Assembly (NCBI RefSeq): GCF_014356525.2 | Contig: NC_052505.1 | Coordinates: 25,193,432 to 25,257,431, forward strand | DNA from: Nilaparvata lugens | Lineage: Eukaryota; Arthropoda; Insecta; Hemiptera; Delphacidae | DNA: 64,000 bases | Direction: 5' to 3' | In this document: piece by piece, positions 45,232 through 57,352 of the stretch | Numbering within the stretch: the first letter of the stretch is position 1 | How the letters are laid out: each line of letters opens with the position of its first letter | The notes under the pieces: generated by a model | Database searches by the model: none | What the model was told of the DNA's origin: nothing | The model's input: the letters and a program-made list of their open reading frames with translations, nothing else | Position numbers and translations under genes: made by a program

Positions 45232-48200
45232 CTGAAAAATATGAATAAATAAGAATGATTTATTGAATTGCATTAATTATTAATTGATTTCAGAAATATC
45301 TGTCATATGATGACAGATATGTCTCATATCTCATGTCTCAATTTAATCCAATTAAACCTTTTATGGATTACATTTTATAATATCCTTGTCGCTCTTGTCG
45401 CTTACCAATATACTTGTTAATACGGTGCCACTTTCTGAACTCTTCTTTTGTAATATTAAAATTGCAAATCAAACCACATTAGCAGTATATTACATTCACT
45501 TCAACTTAATTTCAAATAATTATGAATCAGAGTTCAATTCAGCAGTAGTTCATCATGCTTCTCTTCATTTATGTTTGAAATTATATTATTCATATTAGAA
45601 CAGTTCAATTACCTTAGGTACCATTTAATGAATCCTACTCTCTAATTATGTTAATGGAACTATGATGAACTAATAAATTGATCCGTACCCTGTACCAATC
45701 AAGTAATAAAGTGTTATATTCAATTTAAAAAGTGTGTATCAAATGTCAATAGCCTGCTAGAAAAAACACAGCACAAATCAATTTCCAGATATAGCTCAAA
45801 ACGATCTTATTACTTTTCTCCTTGTCTCACTCCTGTAAAAGTTTGAAAACTTCCCGAGGACACTTCTCTGGATTTCACATATTACTTCTGTTGGTTTCTG
45901 GTCGATTAGATTTTTTGTTATTCTATCTAAGTTGAATTCCGTCAGAACATTCAAAAGATCTATAAAATCATAGGCTTTCTTAAAATCCACAAATGTTACC
46001 GTAGAGTTCTTTTCTCTTATCTTGAAATTGGAAACTACAATTTTCAGCATGGAACTATCGAACTATACTTATTCAATATATTTGTGTTTTTCATATAGAT
46101 CCTTGCGGATTGAATTACGGGCGACACCTGCTCGTCTTATATAAATGTAATAGCTATCTAAAGATTTGTATAGCTTTTATAAATGCATATTCGCTCATAA
46201 GACCTATGAATCTGTTGACTGAGAGCCTTATACTTTGAAATTTTGATGACGAAGAATGATGATGAAAATTTATGATTATAATAAGCTAAATAATGAAAAC
46301 ATATACATATTTAGAGTTGTAACATATTTTAATTTGGATAGATAAATAAAAATCCCTAGCTGAAATATTTATAGGTCTAAGTGAAGTAATTGGCTAATAT
46401 CGCCAAAGAGATAACAAAAAGATTAGATAATATCAGACGTCCTGGCTAAACTGTACAACAGCCTAAGAGGAATGGAAATAATTTTGCTAATATATAATAT
46501 TATATAAAATATTGAAAATTGAGGTTAGGCATAAACATTTAGTGATCGGCGACCTAACAATCGACCGAGCCATACAACGTAGAATCTGACCAAACACCTT
46601 GGCAGAAATTTATTGTGGCAAAACGGTATGCAATTTGAGGAACTAAAGGTCTCACGTGGCTAATTATTATGATGTATGAAACAAATAATAACCTATAAAA
46701 AATTACTTAGCATGCAGAGAGCATATTTAAAAACCCTAACAAAAATAATTAAGTATTAAGGAAGTAGGAGGTTACTGGGCGCATGAATACTGTAATAATT
46801 TGCATGCACCAATCAAATAGTGGCAATTGATAGGCGGCAATAGTGAGCCGATTCAAAATATTTGTATATATTTCTACAAATAAATAGAATTTATAAAAAA
46901 ATTGTTGTATAGTCTATGTTTTGGATATGGCCCGAAGGCAAAGAATTATTAAATATATAACATAAGTAATAATTTAATATTTTAATATGGTCTATTTGAG
47001 CCTTGAATGGCGGAGGACTAGAATATTCAAATTTTATGCAAATTTGAAAATCGGAAATGAGAATTGTAAAATTGAGAAACGAGAATGACACTCGCCTGCC
47101 AACTGCCACCATGAGAGGTCACTAAAAATTATAGAGCGTAATACCTTGCTATATCTTGTGATAATTTAAAGTTAAATTGAATTACTAAATTTCTTATAAG
47201 ACTTTGTGATGCTCTTATAAAGCAAAAGTCATTTTTAAATAATTTTGTAACCCCTTGGAAGAGACGACTCCGGCTACAATAATCCAGGACCACCAGGAGT
47301 TGGATCGACATCAGCAGCTCATAAGAAAATTCCGACACGTGAGTGAAAAATATTGAAATAGTGATAGGGCGCCCTCAGTGCTTCGAAATTAAATAAGAAT
47401 CAAAGCTAGCTCGTCGAAAGGGTTTCTTATAAATTAAGAATTTGGTAAAAAATACTTGCGCAAGTAAATGTAGTATTAAAGGTATTTTATTAGAAAGTAA
47501 CGAATCAATCTACATATCAGAAGATCTATAAATCAAAGAAGTATAAAATCTAGGCTGTTAATACACATTCATATGATCATTAATTTCTGCAATATAATTT
47601 GCGATAGTTTGTTGTAGCTCTGATTCACTAGATGAATTGCTCCATTTATTCCGTCAGGTGCCGAATCTCGCACCCTGAGATAAAATATATATTCATTACA
47701 AAGAAATCTATTAGATACCATAGAATTTAATATATATATTTGGATTACTAGTTGTCAATTTATCAAGCTGGTTTTCAGAATTTAGTTTTAAGGGAATTGT
47801 CCAAGTCGACAGGTATTAGCAAGCTGATATCGCAGCTACATGCAAATAAATGCATAATATGATCATAAAAATAAAAGCACATGGTAACGTTTCGTGCTGG
47901 TAGAATTTAGAGAATAGTATTTAGCCTGTGATATTTTATTGACTTCGATTTTATTGTTCTATTTTATATTATATATTTTTTATCGCTCTATATATTTTTG
48001 CTCTGATTTATTTTTTGCAATATTTGTTAATATATGTATCAAATTGTTTATGGTGTGCGATTTATTTTTTATTCCTCAATACTATAGGATAAGTACCATA
48101 TATATATTTCTTAATAAATTATCAGTATTATTTTTATAAGCTCCTGTATGAGCCCATTAATGTATGATGACAAGAACATGTCGTACTAAAGTGAGTCTGT

Positions 48201-48340
48201 ATCCTATAAAAAACCACGACCTGATTTTTATAATTATTAAAATATTTCATGCTCTACCGACTGATGCCAAGCTAATCGTTATTTAACTATAAAAATAACG
48301 TGACAGAGTACATTTAGAACTCATAGATGAGTTGATTTAC
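45232..48340 (-). other. CAP: CAP intron 2
   Basis: Between donor CAG|GTAAATC (48340) and the exon 3 acceptor. It contains a minus-strand LINE RT scrap at 45.79-46.06 kb. The rest is AT-rich without recognisable features. Confidence 0.75.
45790..46060 (-). pseudogene. LINE reverse transcriptase scrap
   Basis: Reads IREKNSTVTFVDFKKAYDFI and NVLTEFNLDRITKNLI, the RT block around the first catalytic Asp (FVDFKKAYD), and ends soon after. No YADD/FADD box follows in the remaining sequence. Confidence 0.7.
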
Positions 48341-48487
48341 CTGGATGATTGTCCGACAAAGTTGTAGAGTGCCCTGGCAACGAGCTTTGGCTCGGGGGTG
48401 CGGTCCCTTGACTTGAGTGTCGAGTGGTGACTGTCATTCGGGAAGTCATCGTACCGGTTCAACGGAATCGGCGACTTTTGTGATGGA
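48341..48487 (-). CDS. CAP: CAP exon 2: linker and first strand of SH3-1
   Basis: A 147-bp exon, acceptor TTGTTGACAG, donor CCAG|GTAAATC. It reads PSQKSPIPLNRYDDF, then KSRDRTPEPKLVARALYNF and VGQSSR. The PSQKSPIPLNRYDD motif follows HTDNF of exon 1 in sorbin/SH3 proteins, and ARALYNF is the first SH3-1 strand. The phase-1 remainder (AG) joins A of exon 3 to give Arg. Confidence 0.9.
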
Positions 48488-49244
48488 CTGTCAACAAAAA
48501 GATACAACAACAAATTCAGAATATTATACCAAGACTAAGAATATACTAATATTTTATGAATCAAGAAATTACAATTAACTAATTTTGGTTGGGAACACAG
48601 TTTTTGTGTAACATGAACAGCGGAAGTATAAAATGGTTGATTCTAATAAAATTCAATAAAAAAACCCCACCAGCACATCACATTCAACCAATGCTGAAAA
48701 TGTCTAAAAGCTTCCTTCGTTTCCCTAAGTGTTTTCCCAGACTGTCAATAAATGTATTCATTTATCTAAAAGTATTTTTCAGACTGTTCCTTTTCATTCA
48801 AATGCATAGATTTATTTTGATTTACCATTATCACATTTGTTCTCATTTGTGGATTTCATTCCTTTCAAGTTATTTTAAGTAGACTACTCCACTGAGGAAT
48901 CTCTTGAATAAGTAGTATACTAAGAAGAATCTCAGTATACAATCATTGTCAAGAACACAGATAAAATTCAGTTAAATCATATTCAGAGCGGCGCACAAGT
49001 CACTGGAAAGTTGATTAGAGCAAGACTAGATCTATTTGAAAATATTTCTTGTTACGAACAATATTTACGATTATTTCTATGTTAAAATTGTTCTACATTT
49101 TTATTAGCACTTTTTCAAGGTCATTTGGGAACTCTGTTTCGTTTATTATCATTTATTCACAACATCACAGGCTAGAACTATTTTACTAGGTCTTGCTTTT
49201 ATTTTTAATTTTTTCAACTGTCCAGTGACTTTTGCGCCATTATA
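48488..49244 (-). other. CAP: CAP intron 1, proximal part
   Basis: AT-rich intron sequence with no recognised element. The open frame at 48589 has no motif. Confidence 0.5.
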
Positions 49245-49393
49245 AGCCGGTTGCACAACATCCGGTTAAACTTTAACCGTGGTTAATTCCACGAGAACCA
49301 ATAAGAGAAGCCGTCTTTTCAAAAACGCTCCTCTCTGATTGGTTCTCGTGAAATTAATCACGGTTAAAATTTAACCGGCTGTTGTGCAACCAG
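49245..49393. mobile_element. GGTTGCAC-family MITE, copy D (best palindrome)
   Basis: Left GCCGGTTGCACAACATCCGG and CCACGAGAACCAATAAGAGA; right TCTGATTGGTTCTCGTG and AACCGGCTGTTGTGCAACC. The arms are almost perfectly complementary around a short GTCTTTTCAAAAACG centre. Confidence 0.85.
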
Positions 49394-49491
49394 GCATATG
49401 TTTATTAGTGGAGTGCGCGATATATTTCTTCAGTTTTTCTTTTGTATTTTTATGTTATCATACAAGGATAATACAGAACTTTGTCTGTGAG

Positions 49492-49860
49492 CCTTTCTAT
49501 AATCACGTTAATAAATAAATAGCCTAAGCCTAATAAAAGCTAATAAATAGCCTTTCTATAGACACGTTAATAATAAATAGCATAAGCCTAACAAAATCTA
49601 ATAAATAGCCTTTCTATAATCACGTTAATAAATAGATAGCCTAAGCCTAATAAAAGCTAATAAATAGCCTTTCTATAGTCACGTTAATAAATAATAGCCT
49701 AAGCCTAATAAAATCTAATAAATAGCCTTTCTATAATCACGTAATAAATAAATAGCCTAAGCCTAATGAAAGCTAATAAATAGCCTTTCTATAATCACGT
49801 TAATAAATAAATAGCCTAAGCCTGATAAAGGCTAATAAATAGCCTTTCTGAAATTACGTT
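49492..49860. repeat. 59-bp minisatellite, six copies plus partial
   Basis: The unit begins CCTTTCTATAATCACGTTAA, continues through TAGCCTAAGCCTAATAAAAG and ends CTAATAAATAG. Copies differ by a few bases. Located in CAP intron 1. Confidence 0.95.
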
Positions 49861-49876
49861 AGGACATAATCTTAAA

Positions 49877-50215
49877 ATATGTTTGTATCTAATAAATAAA
49901 TTTGAGTGCAGTACAGGAACCAATTTTAAATCCCTCTAAAACGAGAAATGTCAGAACTTTGTGAGCCTTTCTATGAATATGTTTGTATCAAATAAATAAA
50001 TTTGTTTGCATTATAACAAACAATTTCGAATCCCTCTAAAACGAAAAATTTCTGAACTTTGTGAGCCTTTCTATGGTATGTTTGAATCAAATGAAAAAAA
50101 TAAATTTGTGTGCACTGCAGGAACCAATTTTAAATCTCTCTAAAACGACAAATGTCTGAACGTTGTCTGTGAGAGCCTTTCTATCATGTTTGTATCAAAT
50201 AAATAAATTGATGTT
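49877..50215. repeat. about 100-bp tandem repeat, three copies plus partial
   Basis: The unit starts GTTTGTATCAAATAAATAAA, includes AATCCCTCTAAAACGA and ends TTTGTGAGCCTTTCTATG. One full unit is also carried in the duplicated segment at 51.72 kb. Confidence 0.9.
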
Positions 50216-50246
50216 GCTTTCCATGACGAAAAACTATATAATAACT

Positions 50247-50500
50247 GTGTTGTAGATCAGACACGGTGTTACTTGTGAATATTTGAAAAAACACTTACTT
50301 TTCTTGGAGTATTGAGGAATGCATTTCACTCCTAAAGAGGAGCTTCATCAGCCCAGCTCCCAGCTGCCTAACAAGCCCATCAGCTAGCCCAGCTGATGAA
50401 GCTCCTCTTCAGGAGTAAAATGCATCCCTCAATACTCAAGAAAAGTAAGTGTTTTTTTTCAAATATTCACACGTAACACAGTGTCTGAACTACAACAAAG
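50247..50500. repeat. long palindrome next to CAP exon 1 (copy A)
   Basis: Arms of over 100 bp: ACACTTACTTTTCTTGGAGT and GAGGAGCTTCATCAGCCC pair with GGGCT...GATGAAGCTCCTC and CTCAAGAAAAGTAAGTG. The outer sequences, TGTAGATCAGACACGGTGTT and its complement, also pair. It is probably a palindromic MITE. Confidence 0.9.
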
Positions 50501-50566
50501 TTAAAAAAAATGGTGTGCACTACAAGAACGAATTTCAATGAGAAATGACAAATATTTTACACTGAC

Positions 50567-50771
50567 ATAAAGTTGTCGGTGTGTCGGCGACTGTACATGT
50601 CCTGCAGTTCTTGCAGGTACTTGCGTCGTCGCTCCTCCTGGTAGATGCGTCGCATGGTCTCCGCCTGCCGCTGGGCCAACTCTTCCTCGGAGAGCGCCTC
50701 CTTCGCCTCGGCACGCACCGGACTCTTGTAGTGGATCGTCACCTCCGACTCCACATAGCGGTGTGGCGATT
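50567..50771 (-). CDS. CAP: CAP exon 1, copy A: basic linker
   Basis: A 205-bp exon, acceptor TTGTGTCCAG, donor TTTAT|GTCAGT. It reads SPHRYVESEVTIHYKSPVRA, LSEEELAQRQAETMRRIYQE, then ERRRKYLQELQDM and SRRHTDNF. The EELAxRQAExMRRIYQEERRRKYLQELQDM block is a hallmark of CAP/ponsin/vinexin proteins. It is a charged helical stretch before SH3-1, adjacent to vinculin-related interactions. The last two bases (AT) join T of exon 2 (Ile). It is 205 bp, so using both copies in one mRNA would shift the frame. Confidence 0.9.
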
Positions 50772-50919
50772 CTGGACACAAACACACCAAACGTTCAAAA
50801 ATCCATTCACCAAAATAAACTAGCTGACCTAAGTCTTTCGACTCCGCACACAAACGTTGTCAATAATAAAACACTAGAATATTGTCTAAAAATATCACTG
50901 GAAAAATTACTGGGTGGAA

Positions 50920-50956
<37 letters not shown>

Positions 50957-51080
50957 GAAGGGACGGATTCAAGGATCCAAAGGTTCAAATAACCTCAAAC
51001 AACAACCGAAGCTTATTGTGTTCCCAAGTAGTATGTTAGTTAGGCAAACCAATACCTGTGCCCTTTACAAGAACCAGGAA

Positions 51081-51208
51081 AAGTAAAAGCCCTACTACCA
51101 TAGGTAAGGAAAGTATTGCTTTCCAAAAAAAAATTAAGGTACCCCAATTTCAAGTTTTCTATACGTTTCAAGGTCCCCTGAGTCCAAAAACATGATTTTT
51201 GGGTGTTG

Positions 51209-51254
<46 letters not shown>

Positions 51255-51718
51255 CTGTATGTCTGTGAACACGATAACTCCATTTCTAATTAACCGATTG
51301 ACTTGAAATTTTAAACTTAAGGACCTTATACCATGAGGACACGACAATAAGAAATTCAATAAAATGCAATTCAAGATGGCGGAAAAATGGCGGATAATTA
51401 CTAAAAAACCATGTTTTTCACGATTTTCTCAAAAACGGCTCTAACGATTTTCTTCAAATTTATACCATGGATAGCTATTTATAAGCCCTATGAACTGACA
51501 TGAGTCTCATCTCTGGGAAAATTGCAGGAGCTCCATAATATTCATGAGAAGAATGAATTTTGTTGAATTTCTATCATGATTTTCTCAAAAATGACTTGAC
51601 CGATTTTTTTAAAATTCATACCCTGTATAGTTATATATCAGCTCTAGTAACTGGAATGAGTCTCCTCCCTGAGAAACTAACAGGGGGTCCACCCCATCCC
51701 TGAGAAATTTACTTTGTA
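51081..51718. repeat. repeat-like spacer between copies of segment Y
   Basis: Starts near CCTACTACCATAGGTAAGGA, contains a (GT)n array (51213-51250), then CACGATAACTCCATTTC and two diverged internal units with ATTTTCTCAAAAA and GACTTGACCGATTT words. It looks like a dispersed repeat; its class is unknown. Confidence 0.5.
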
Positions 51719-51909
51719 ACCCTTTCTATGGTATGTTTGAATCAAATGAAAAAATAAATTTGTGTGCACTGCAGGATCCAATTTTAAATCTCTCTAAAAC
51801 GACAAATGTCTGAACGTTGTCTGTGAGCCTTTCTATCATGTTTGTATCAAAGAAATGAATAAATAAATAAATTGATGTTGCTTTCCATGACAAAACACTA
51901 AAATAACTT

Positions 51910-52172
51910 TGTTGTAGATCAACACTGTGTTACTTGTAAATATTTGAAAAAAAACACTTACTTTTCTTGGAGTATTGAGGAATGCATTTCACTCCTAAAG
52001 AGGAGCTTAATCAGCCCAGCTCCCAGCTGCCTAACAAGCCCATCAGCTAGCATCAGCTAGCCCAGCTGATGAAGCTCCTCTTCAGGAGTAAAATGCATCC
52101 CTCAATACTCAAGAAAAGTAAGTGGTTTTTTTTCAAATATTCACACGTAACACAGTGTCTGAACTACAACAA
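51910..52172. repeat. long palindrome next to CAP exon 1 (copy B)
   Basis: The same palindrome as 50247-50500, with a 9-bp duplicated CATCAGCTAG word at its centre. Confidence 0.9.
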
Positions 52173-52242
52173 AGTTAAAAAAAAAATGGTGTGCACTACA
52201 AGAACGAATTTCAATGAGAAATGACAAATATTTTACACTGAC

Positions 52243-52447
52243 ATAAAGTTGTCGGTGTGTCGGCGACTGTACATGTCCTGCAGTTCTTGCAGGTACTTGC
52301 GTCGTCGCTCCTCCTGGTAGATGCGTCGCATGGTCTCCGCCTGCCGCTGGGCCAACTCTTCCTCGGAGAGCGCCTCCTTCGCCTCGGCACGCACCGGACT
52401 CTTGTAGTGGATCGTCACCTCCGACTCCACATAGCGGTGTGGCGATT
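52243..52447 (-). CDS. CAP: CAP exon 1, copy B: basic linker
   Basis: Identical in sequence, splice sites and phase to 50567-50771. It is the first copy reached from the upstream 49-bp exon. Only one of the two can be included in a frame-preserving transcript. Confidence 0.9.
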
Positions 52448-52762
52448 CTGGACACAAACACACCAAACGTTCAAAAATCCATTCACCAAAATAAACTAGC
52501 TGACCTAAGTCTTTCGACTCCGCACACAAACGTTGTCAACAATAAAACACTAGAATATTGTCTAAAAATATCACTGGAAAAAATACTGGGTGGAATAATA
52601 ATATTATTTTTGAAGGGACGGATTCAAGGATCCAAAGGTTCAAAGAACCTCAAACGACAACCGAAGCTTATTGTGTTCCCAAGTAGTATGTTAGGCAAAC
52701 CAATACCTGTGCCCTTTACAAGAACAAGGAGTTTTTCCATATGCTAACATCCTATCCATCAC

Positions 52763-52811
52763 CTGGTTGCTTGTCGCAATCCACTGTGATATGCTTGGCA
52801 GTCTCTTCAGA
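52763..52811 (-). CDS. CAP: CAP upstream micro-exon
   Basis: 49 bp between acceptor TTCCACCCAG and donor CCAG|GTGATG. In phase 0 it reads SEETAKHITVDCDKQP and leaves G, which with AA of exon 1 makes Glu (QPESPHRYVE). Phase agreement and clean splice sites support it. It lies only 33 bp beyond the end of duplicated segment Y. No conserved domain; it extends the linker. The exon before it must end in phase 0 and was not found. Confidence 0.65.
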
Positions 52812-55235
52812 CTGGGTGGAATATAAGATAAGTCATTAATATAATATAAAAATAAGGTGTAATAATAATTGTTTTTTCTGTAACTCTTTCAATTTTGAAG
52901 TTCTCTTAAGATTGGTTCATTATTAGTTGAATTACATTAGAAATCTCGGATCATCACACTGTAAGAAAAATACTATACAGAAAGATGCATTATTTGAATC
53001 CGCGGTATCAAGAAGAAATGATATATTCGTATAGGTATTCAACGTGGGATGAGCTAACTCACATACATTTATTTATTCGTTACTGTTTTGGTCGAGATAC
53101 ATGCTTTCTTTCTCAATCACAATCACAGCTAGAACCAGTCAGTGATGTACTGACGGACGAACCGGATAACTCGACTATAGAGTGAGAATGCAGGATAGTT
53201 CGGCAATTCGACGCCACAGATAGTGAGGGTCTGAATGATTCATTCCACTTTGATAAGATTGTTTTACTGAGCTTCCGAGTAACTGCCTAATCGATAAGAA
53301 CAGTAAAAGCTTTTCTCGACTTTTAGAAAGACCTCGATCACTGATGGAATGAAAGACTTGCACTGTTCTCACAAGGAATGTGGAACGCATATTGGAACGA
53401 CCTTGTTGGCTGGTTTGTGGCTATATTTATCGGCGTTTGAAGGAATCCAGATGCTGTCGCAAGTTATAAATATTTGTATCGTAACGAGCAGTACGGTAGA
53501 TTTGAATTCAGAGAACAGGAGAATAACCATTAACGATGAAGATATAATTTGAAGTTTTTCAATAACAAGCAACATACACACGATTAGATCGTGATGAGGA
53601 AATAGGTTCCGTAGGTATCACACCAAACTTGTTCCAAAATGCTTCATTTGAAAAAAAATAGTAAGGAAGATTTCAATCTAATATGCTTCCTATATATGAA
53701 AATATGTAGGCCACTTCACGAAACCTAGCGTCTTTGCCTAATTAATACCTTCTAAAACTGATGTATATACAGAGTTCAACGTAGTTCTGTAATATATGAG
53801 AATAGTTTCTAGCGCTTCAAATATTCTTAAATGGAAAAGGGACCAGAGACCAAAGACTAGATGAAAATATTACTAATCACATTGTTGAAACCAGGTTAAG
53901 TTTACAGTAACATAATAAAAATAACAGATTAGTTTCACCATATTTTATCAACAAAATCTCAGTTGTAATCAATAAATTGTTGATAAGAATTGTTGAAGTA
54001 TCATTAATCAATAAATTGAAGAATAAATAAAAGAGTAATCAGTTGTAATCAATAAATTGTTGATAAGAATTGTTGAAGTATCATCTATATGAGTAGTGCA
54101 GCAGTAAATATTTATTCATGTTGAGTGTAACCCAAATCACTGCTATTTATTATAAGAATTCTGTGGAATGACAGTATTGTGTGAACAAATGCTCAAGGTG
54201 TGTAGAATAGTGTTAACAAAACTATTTTCAACAACGACAAGATAATACAATTGTTGTAGAAGCCATAAAGAAAGTTTCCATTCTGAAATTGTTTGATTGC
54301 GTTGAATGGAAAGTTTGCATTTTTGCAGTCGCGAGTAAAAGATTTCCACATACATATATCTACTACATACTACAACACTCAACAGCCTGTTAGAAAGTTG
54401 TCTTGCATGACACTACGTTTCTTCTGCTATTATAAAACTATTAAAAAGTAGAAAACAAGTGTTTTCGGTTCTCACAGTAGGTCAGAAGTGTTTCATTCTT
54501 AATGAAGCGATTAATGTTAATTGAATGAATGGAAAGAGTTCTAAATATACTAATTCGGTAATGAAGTACTGTATTTTGGATATAGACGATTTTTCCAAAA
54601 TTGTGAAGTTGAATAGGCTAGTTATTATTCCATTTTTCAGTTTTACATGGTGTAATGGAAGTTGAAAATAAAGATCATAGATACCGGAACTCTATTGTCT
54701 TATACATTCCTAGCAAATTCCTAACGTTGTTTCAGTTGATAGAAAAAGGTTTTCAAATATAGAACTTGACAGATACTCAAGTGGCTGAAGGATATACCAC
54801 TCCCTTACGAGGGCCTGAGATTCGAGCGATAGGCCTATCCCTTGTTTCAGACTCTTGAGTCTAAAGAATTTAAACGAAACTCTTGGCGTCAGGAACTCAT
54901 CAAGGAGTTTCCTTCGTTACTTTGTTGAAATGGGATTGGTGAAAGGAATGTTGAAGTGTGTTGAATGTATGTGTAGAAGTTAAGATAGTAGAAACCATTC
55001 ATTACATCTAGACACTCTGAAAGGAAATATTCCACTCACTGTACTATACTATAGGGACAGTTCTACTATCAGTATCTATGTAGTTATACTACACTGAACT
55101 ATTCTGTGATTCTCACGAAGATAGAAATATGGCTCCGAGGAAAAGGAATCTTTTTCAAAATCTAGAACAACAGCTTTTAGAATAGTGAAAAATTTTAGGA
55201 TCCCAGAACAGTTTTTTCTCAATAGAATTTTGATG
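52812..55235. other. non-coding, presumed CAP intron
   Basis: AT-rich. It contains a 50-bp direct repeat (CAGTTGTAATCAATAAATTG, at about 53958 and 54035). No coding exon recognised. Confidence 0.45.
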
Positions 55236-55472
55236 TTATAATAAAGGAAAAAACTGGCTTATTCACGTACGGGATAGGGAAATTTATTATGTTTGACGCA
55301 TCATCATGTCTGAACTACTGGACTGATTAACTTTAAATTTTGCATAAAGATTCTTAATTAACCAAGGATGGTTATAGGCCTATTTTCAATTCAAGATGTC
55401 ATTAGTGTACATCAAGTTTTCAGTTTGTAAAGTTTTAAAATAGACCCTTGCGGAGCACGGGTTAACTGCTAG
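55236..55472 (+). mobile_element. candidate Helitron-like 3' end
   Basis: Ends AGACCCTTGCGGAGCACGGG, then TTAACTGCTAG followed by T. The terminal CTAG|T and the GC-rich segment just before it resemble Helitron 3' ends. The 5' limit is a guess. Confidence 0.4.
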
Positions 55473-57100
55473 TTTAGAATAATATTTGGGACAAATTAAT
55501 GATATCACTTCTTTATTATTATTCTAGAACTGTAGAGAATATTATAGGCCTATTATAATCATATCAATATTATATAATTATTTATGTAGTCAAATCAATT
55601 TCTATATACTTGGATAATGTTTTGGAATATAATCTTAATAATATTAATGCCAAATATAAGGCTTAACCTTCTACTCCATTTCATAAACATCGTTTTCAAA
55701 TTATGAACCTTCTTTGAGATATTTTTGCAGCCCAAACCTTATTTTTCAAGGTCAATGTTATAGTAATTTGATATTCTCAGTTTCTGAGTTCTTTGTATCG
55801 GAGATTGGAATCTACAGTACTTCAATTTTGGACTATGATTGATGAGTACACAATTGTTATCTCACTACAATGAGGAACAAAACTACAAGGCCAAAGAAGG
55901 CGAACGAGAAGATCAACACAACAAAAAATACCAAACAATAAGACAGCAAAGACGCGAACGTGTAGAAGATCTGTATCTGTTATGGATCACTGGAACGCTA
56001 AATGAATGAAAAATGAATTCAGACAACGAACATCAACTTACGTCTACAAACAAGTGAACCATTAACAACGATGCCTTACCAGAACAAAGAAAAATGGAAC
56101 GTTGCCTTCATGGGGAATGAAGCAGTTCGAAGTTTCACCCATGTTTTGTTGGATGGCCTAAGAGCAATTTATCAATGTGGTAAGTTGTATGACATTACAA
56201 TACATAGTATCTACAGATTCTTGCTTGAGAGTTGAATGAATCAAGTCAATGAATTCAATTAACAATATTATTGAAAGTGATTTTAGAGGCTGTAGGTTGT
56301 AATTCATGACAATTAAACAAAATTTCATGAATGGATAAATGGATTTCCAGATGAAATATGGTAACATATTTATTGTTATTATTATGTTGACATGTTTGCT
56401 TACTTTTTTATCAAAACGTTTTCATAACAATTAAAGAGTAATAAAAAACCTCAAATAATAACCCTAAAATAAATTATTCAATAAAATTTATAGCATAAAA
56501 TCATCTTAAGCAACTTCAAATGATAATATATTGGATTCAATCAAGAAAATCTGAAATAGGCCACTGCAAGAATGACCGAAAAGGCCAATAATTGAATTAC
56601 GATAGCAAATTAGGCTAATGAGGCCAAATGAGGTGAAGAGCAACAATGAAAGCCTGCTACGGTAACAGAGGGTAATTCGACTTGCTAAGAGCATCAGCTG
56701 ATTACCATGTTAAAGGCTTTGAAACGTAACCGTTTACTACACGCTATAATAAAATGGTAGAACGTTCTCTGCTCCATCATTCCACCTACTCATTTACTTA
56801 CTACTCCTCTACTGCAACTTCTTTCAGTGCTTTCATCTTCTACTCAATCTTCTTTCAACTCATTCTTTTATGTCATATCTCTTATTTTCACATTTATTCC
56901 TTTCACTTCTCAACTACGAACTGTACTTTGTTTTTCACTTCTATTTTCACTAGTAGTTCTGTGAACAGTAGACCTCACGCTGTAAGCTCATTCTCAAGTA
57001 GCTGATTGAAACTATAGACCTTATGGAAATACAGCAATAGACTGACTTTTCCACACATCTGTGTAATCACTAGTCAGCTGATTTATGATGAATAATTCTA
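55473..57100. other. non-coding, no feature seen
   Basis: AT-rich sequence without recognisable exon, RNA gene or element. Confidence 0.4.
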
Positions 57101-57352
57101 TAGTCTGATTTTTACTCTAATATTGGCGTATGAAGGAGGCTCCTTTTTCCTTTTATATTATCCTTGAAATGCAAAATTTCCAAAAACCTTGTATATACGT
57201 CGACGCGCAATTAAAAAGGAACATACCTGTCAAATTTCATGGAAATCTATTACCGCGTTTCGCCGTGAATGCGCAACATATAAACATTTAAACATTAAGA
57301 GAAATGCCAAACCATCGACTTGAATCTTAGACCTCACTTCGCTCGGTCAATA
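57101..57352. repeat. dispersed-repeat-like segment
   Basis: Contains TATACGTCGACGCGCAATTA, TTACCGCGTTTCGCCGTGAA and ACCTCACTTCGCTCGGTCAA, a CpG-richer block unlike its surroundings. I associate such words with a common planthopper repeat. This rests on memory only. Confidence 0.35.

Larger units (their letters stand above)
50068..51080. repeat. duplicated segment Y, copy A (holds exon 1')
   Basis: About 1 kb that recurs at 51719-52730 with near identity, carrying a palindrome, CAP exon 1 and flanks. Differences include an ATT array (50927-50957) reduced in copy B. Confidence 0.95.
51719..52730. repeat. duplicated segment Y, copy B (holds exon 1)
   Basis: Partner of 50068-51080. Confidence 0.95.

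Noticed and set aside
50501..50853. Longer minus-strand frames across CAP exon 1 with extra N- and C-terminal residues
   Set aside because: The extra residues are intron sequence beyond good acceptor and donor sites.
51168..51374. Open frame with a long His-Thr run
   Set aside because: A translation of the (GT)n microsatellite.
54143..54382. 79-codon minus-strand frame
   Set aside because: No recognisable motif, AT-rich composition equal to the surroundings, no splice support.
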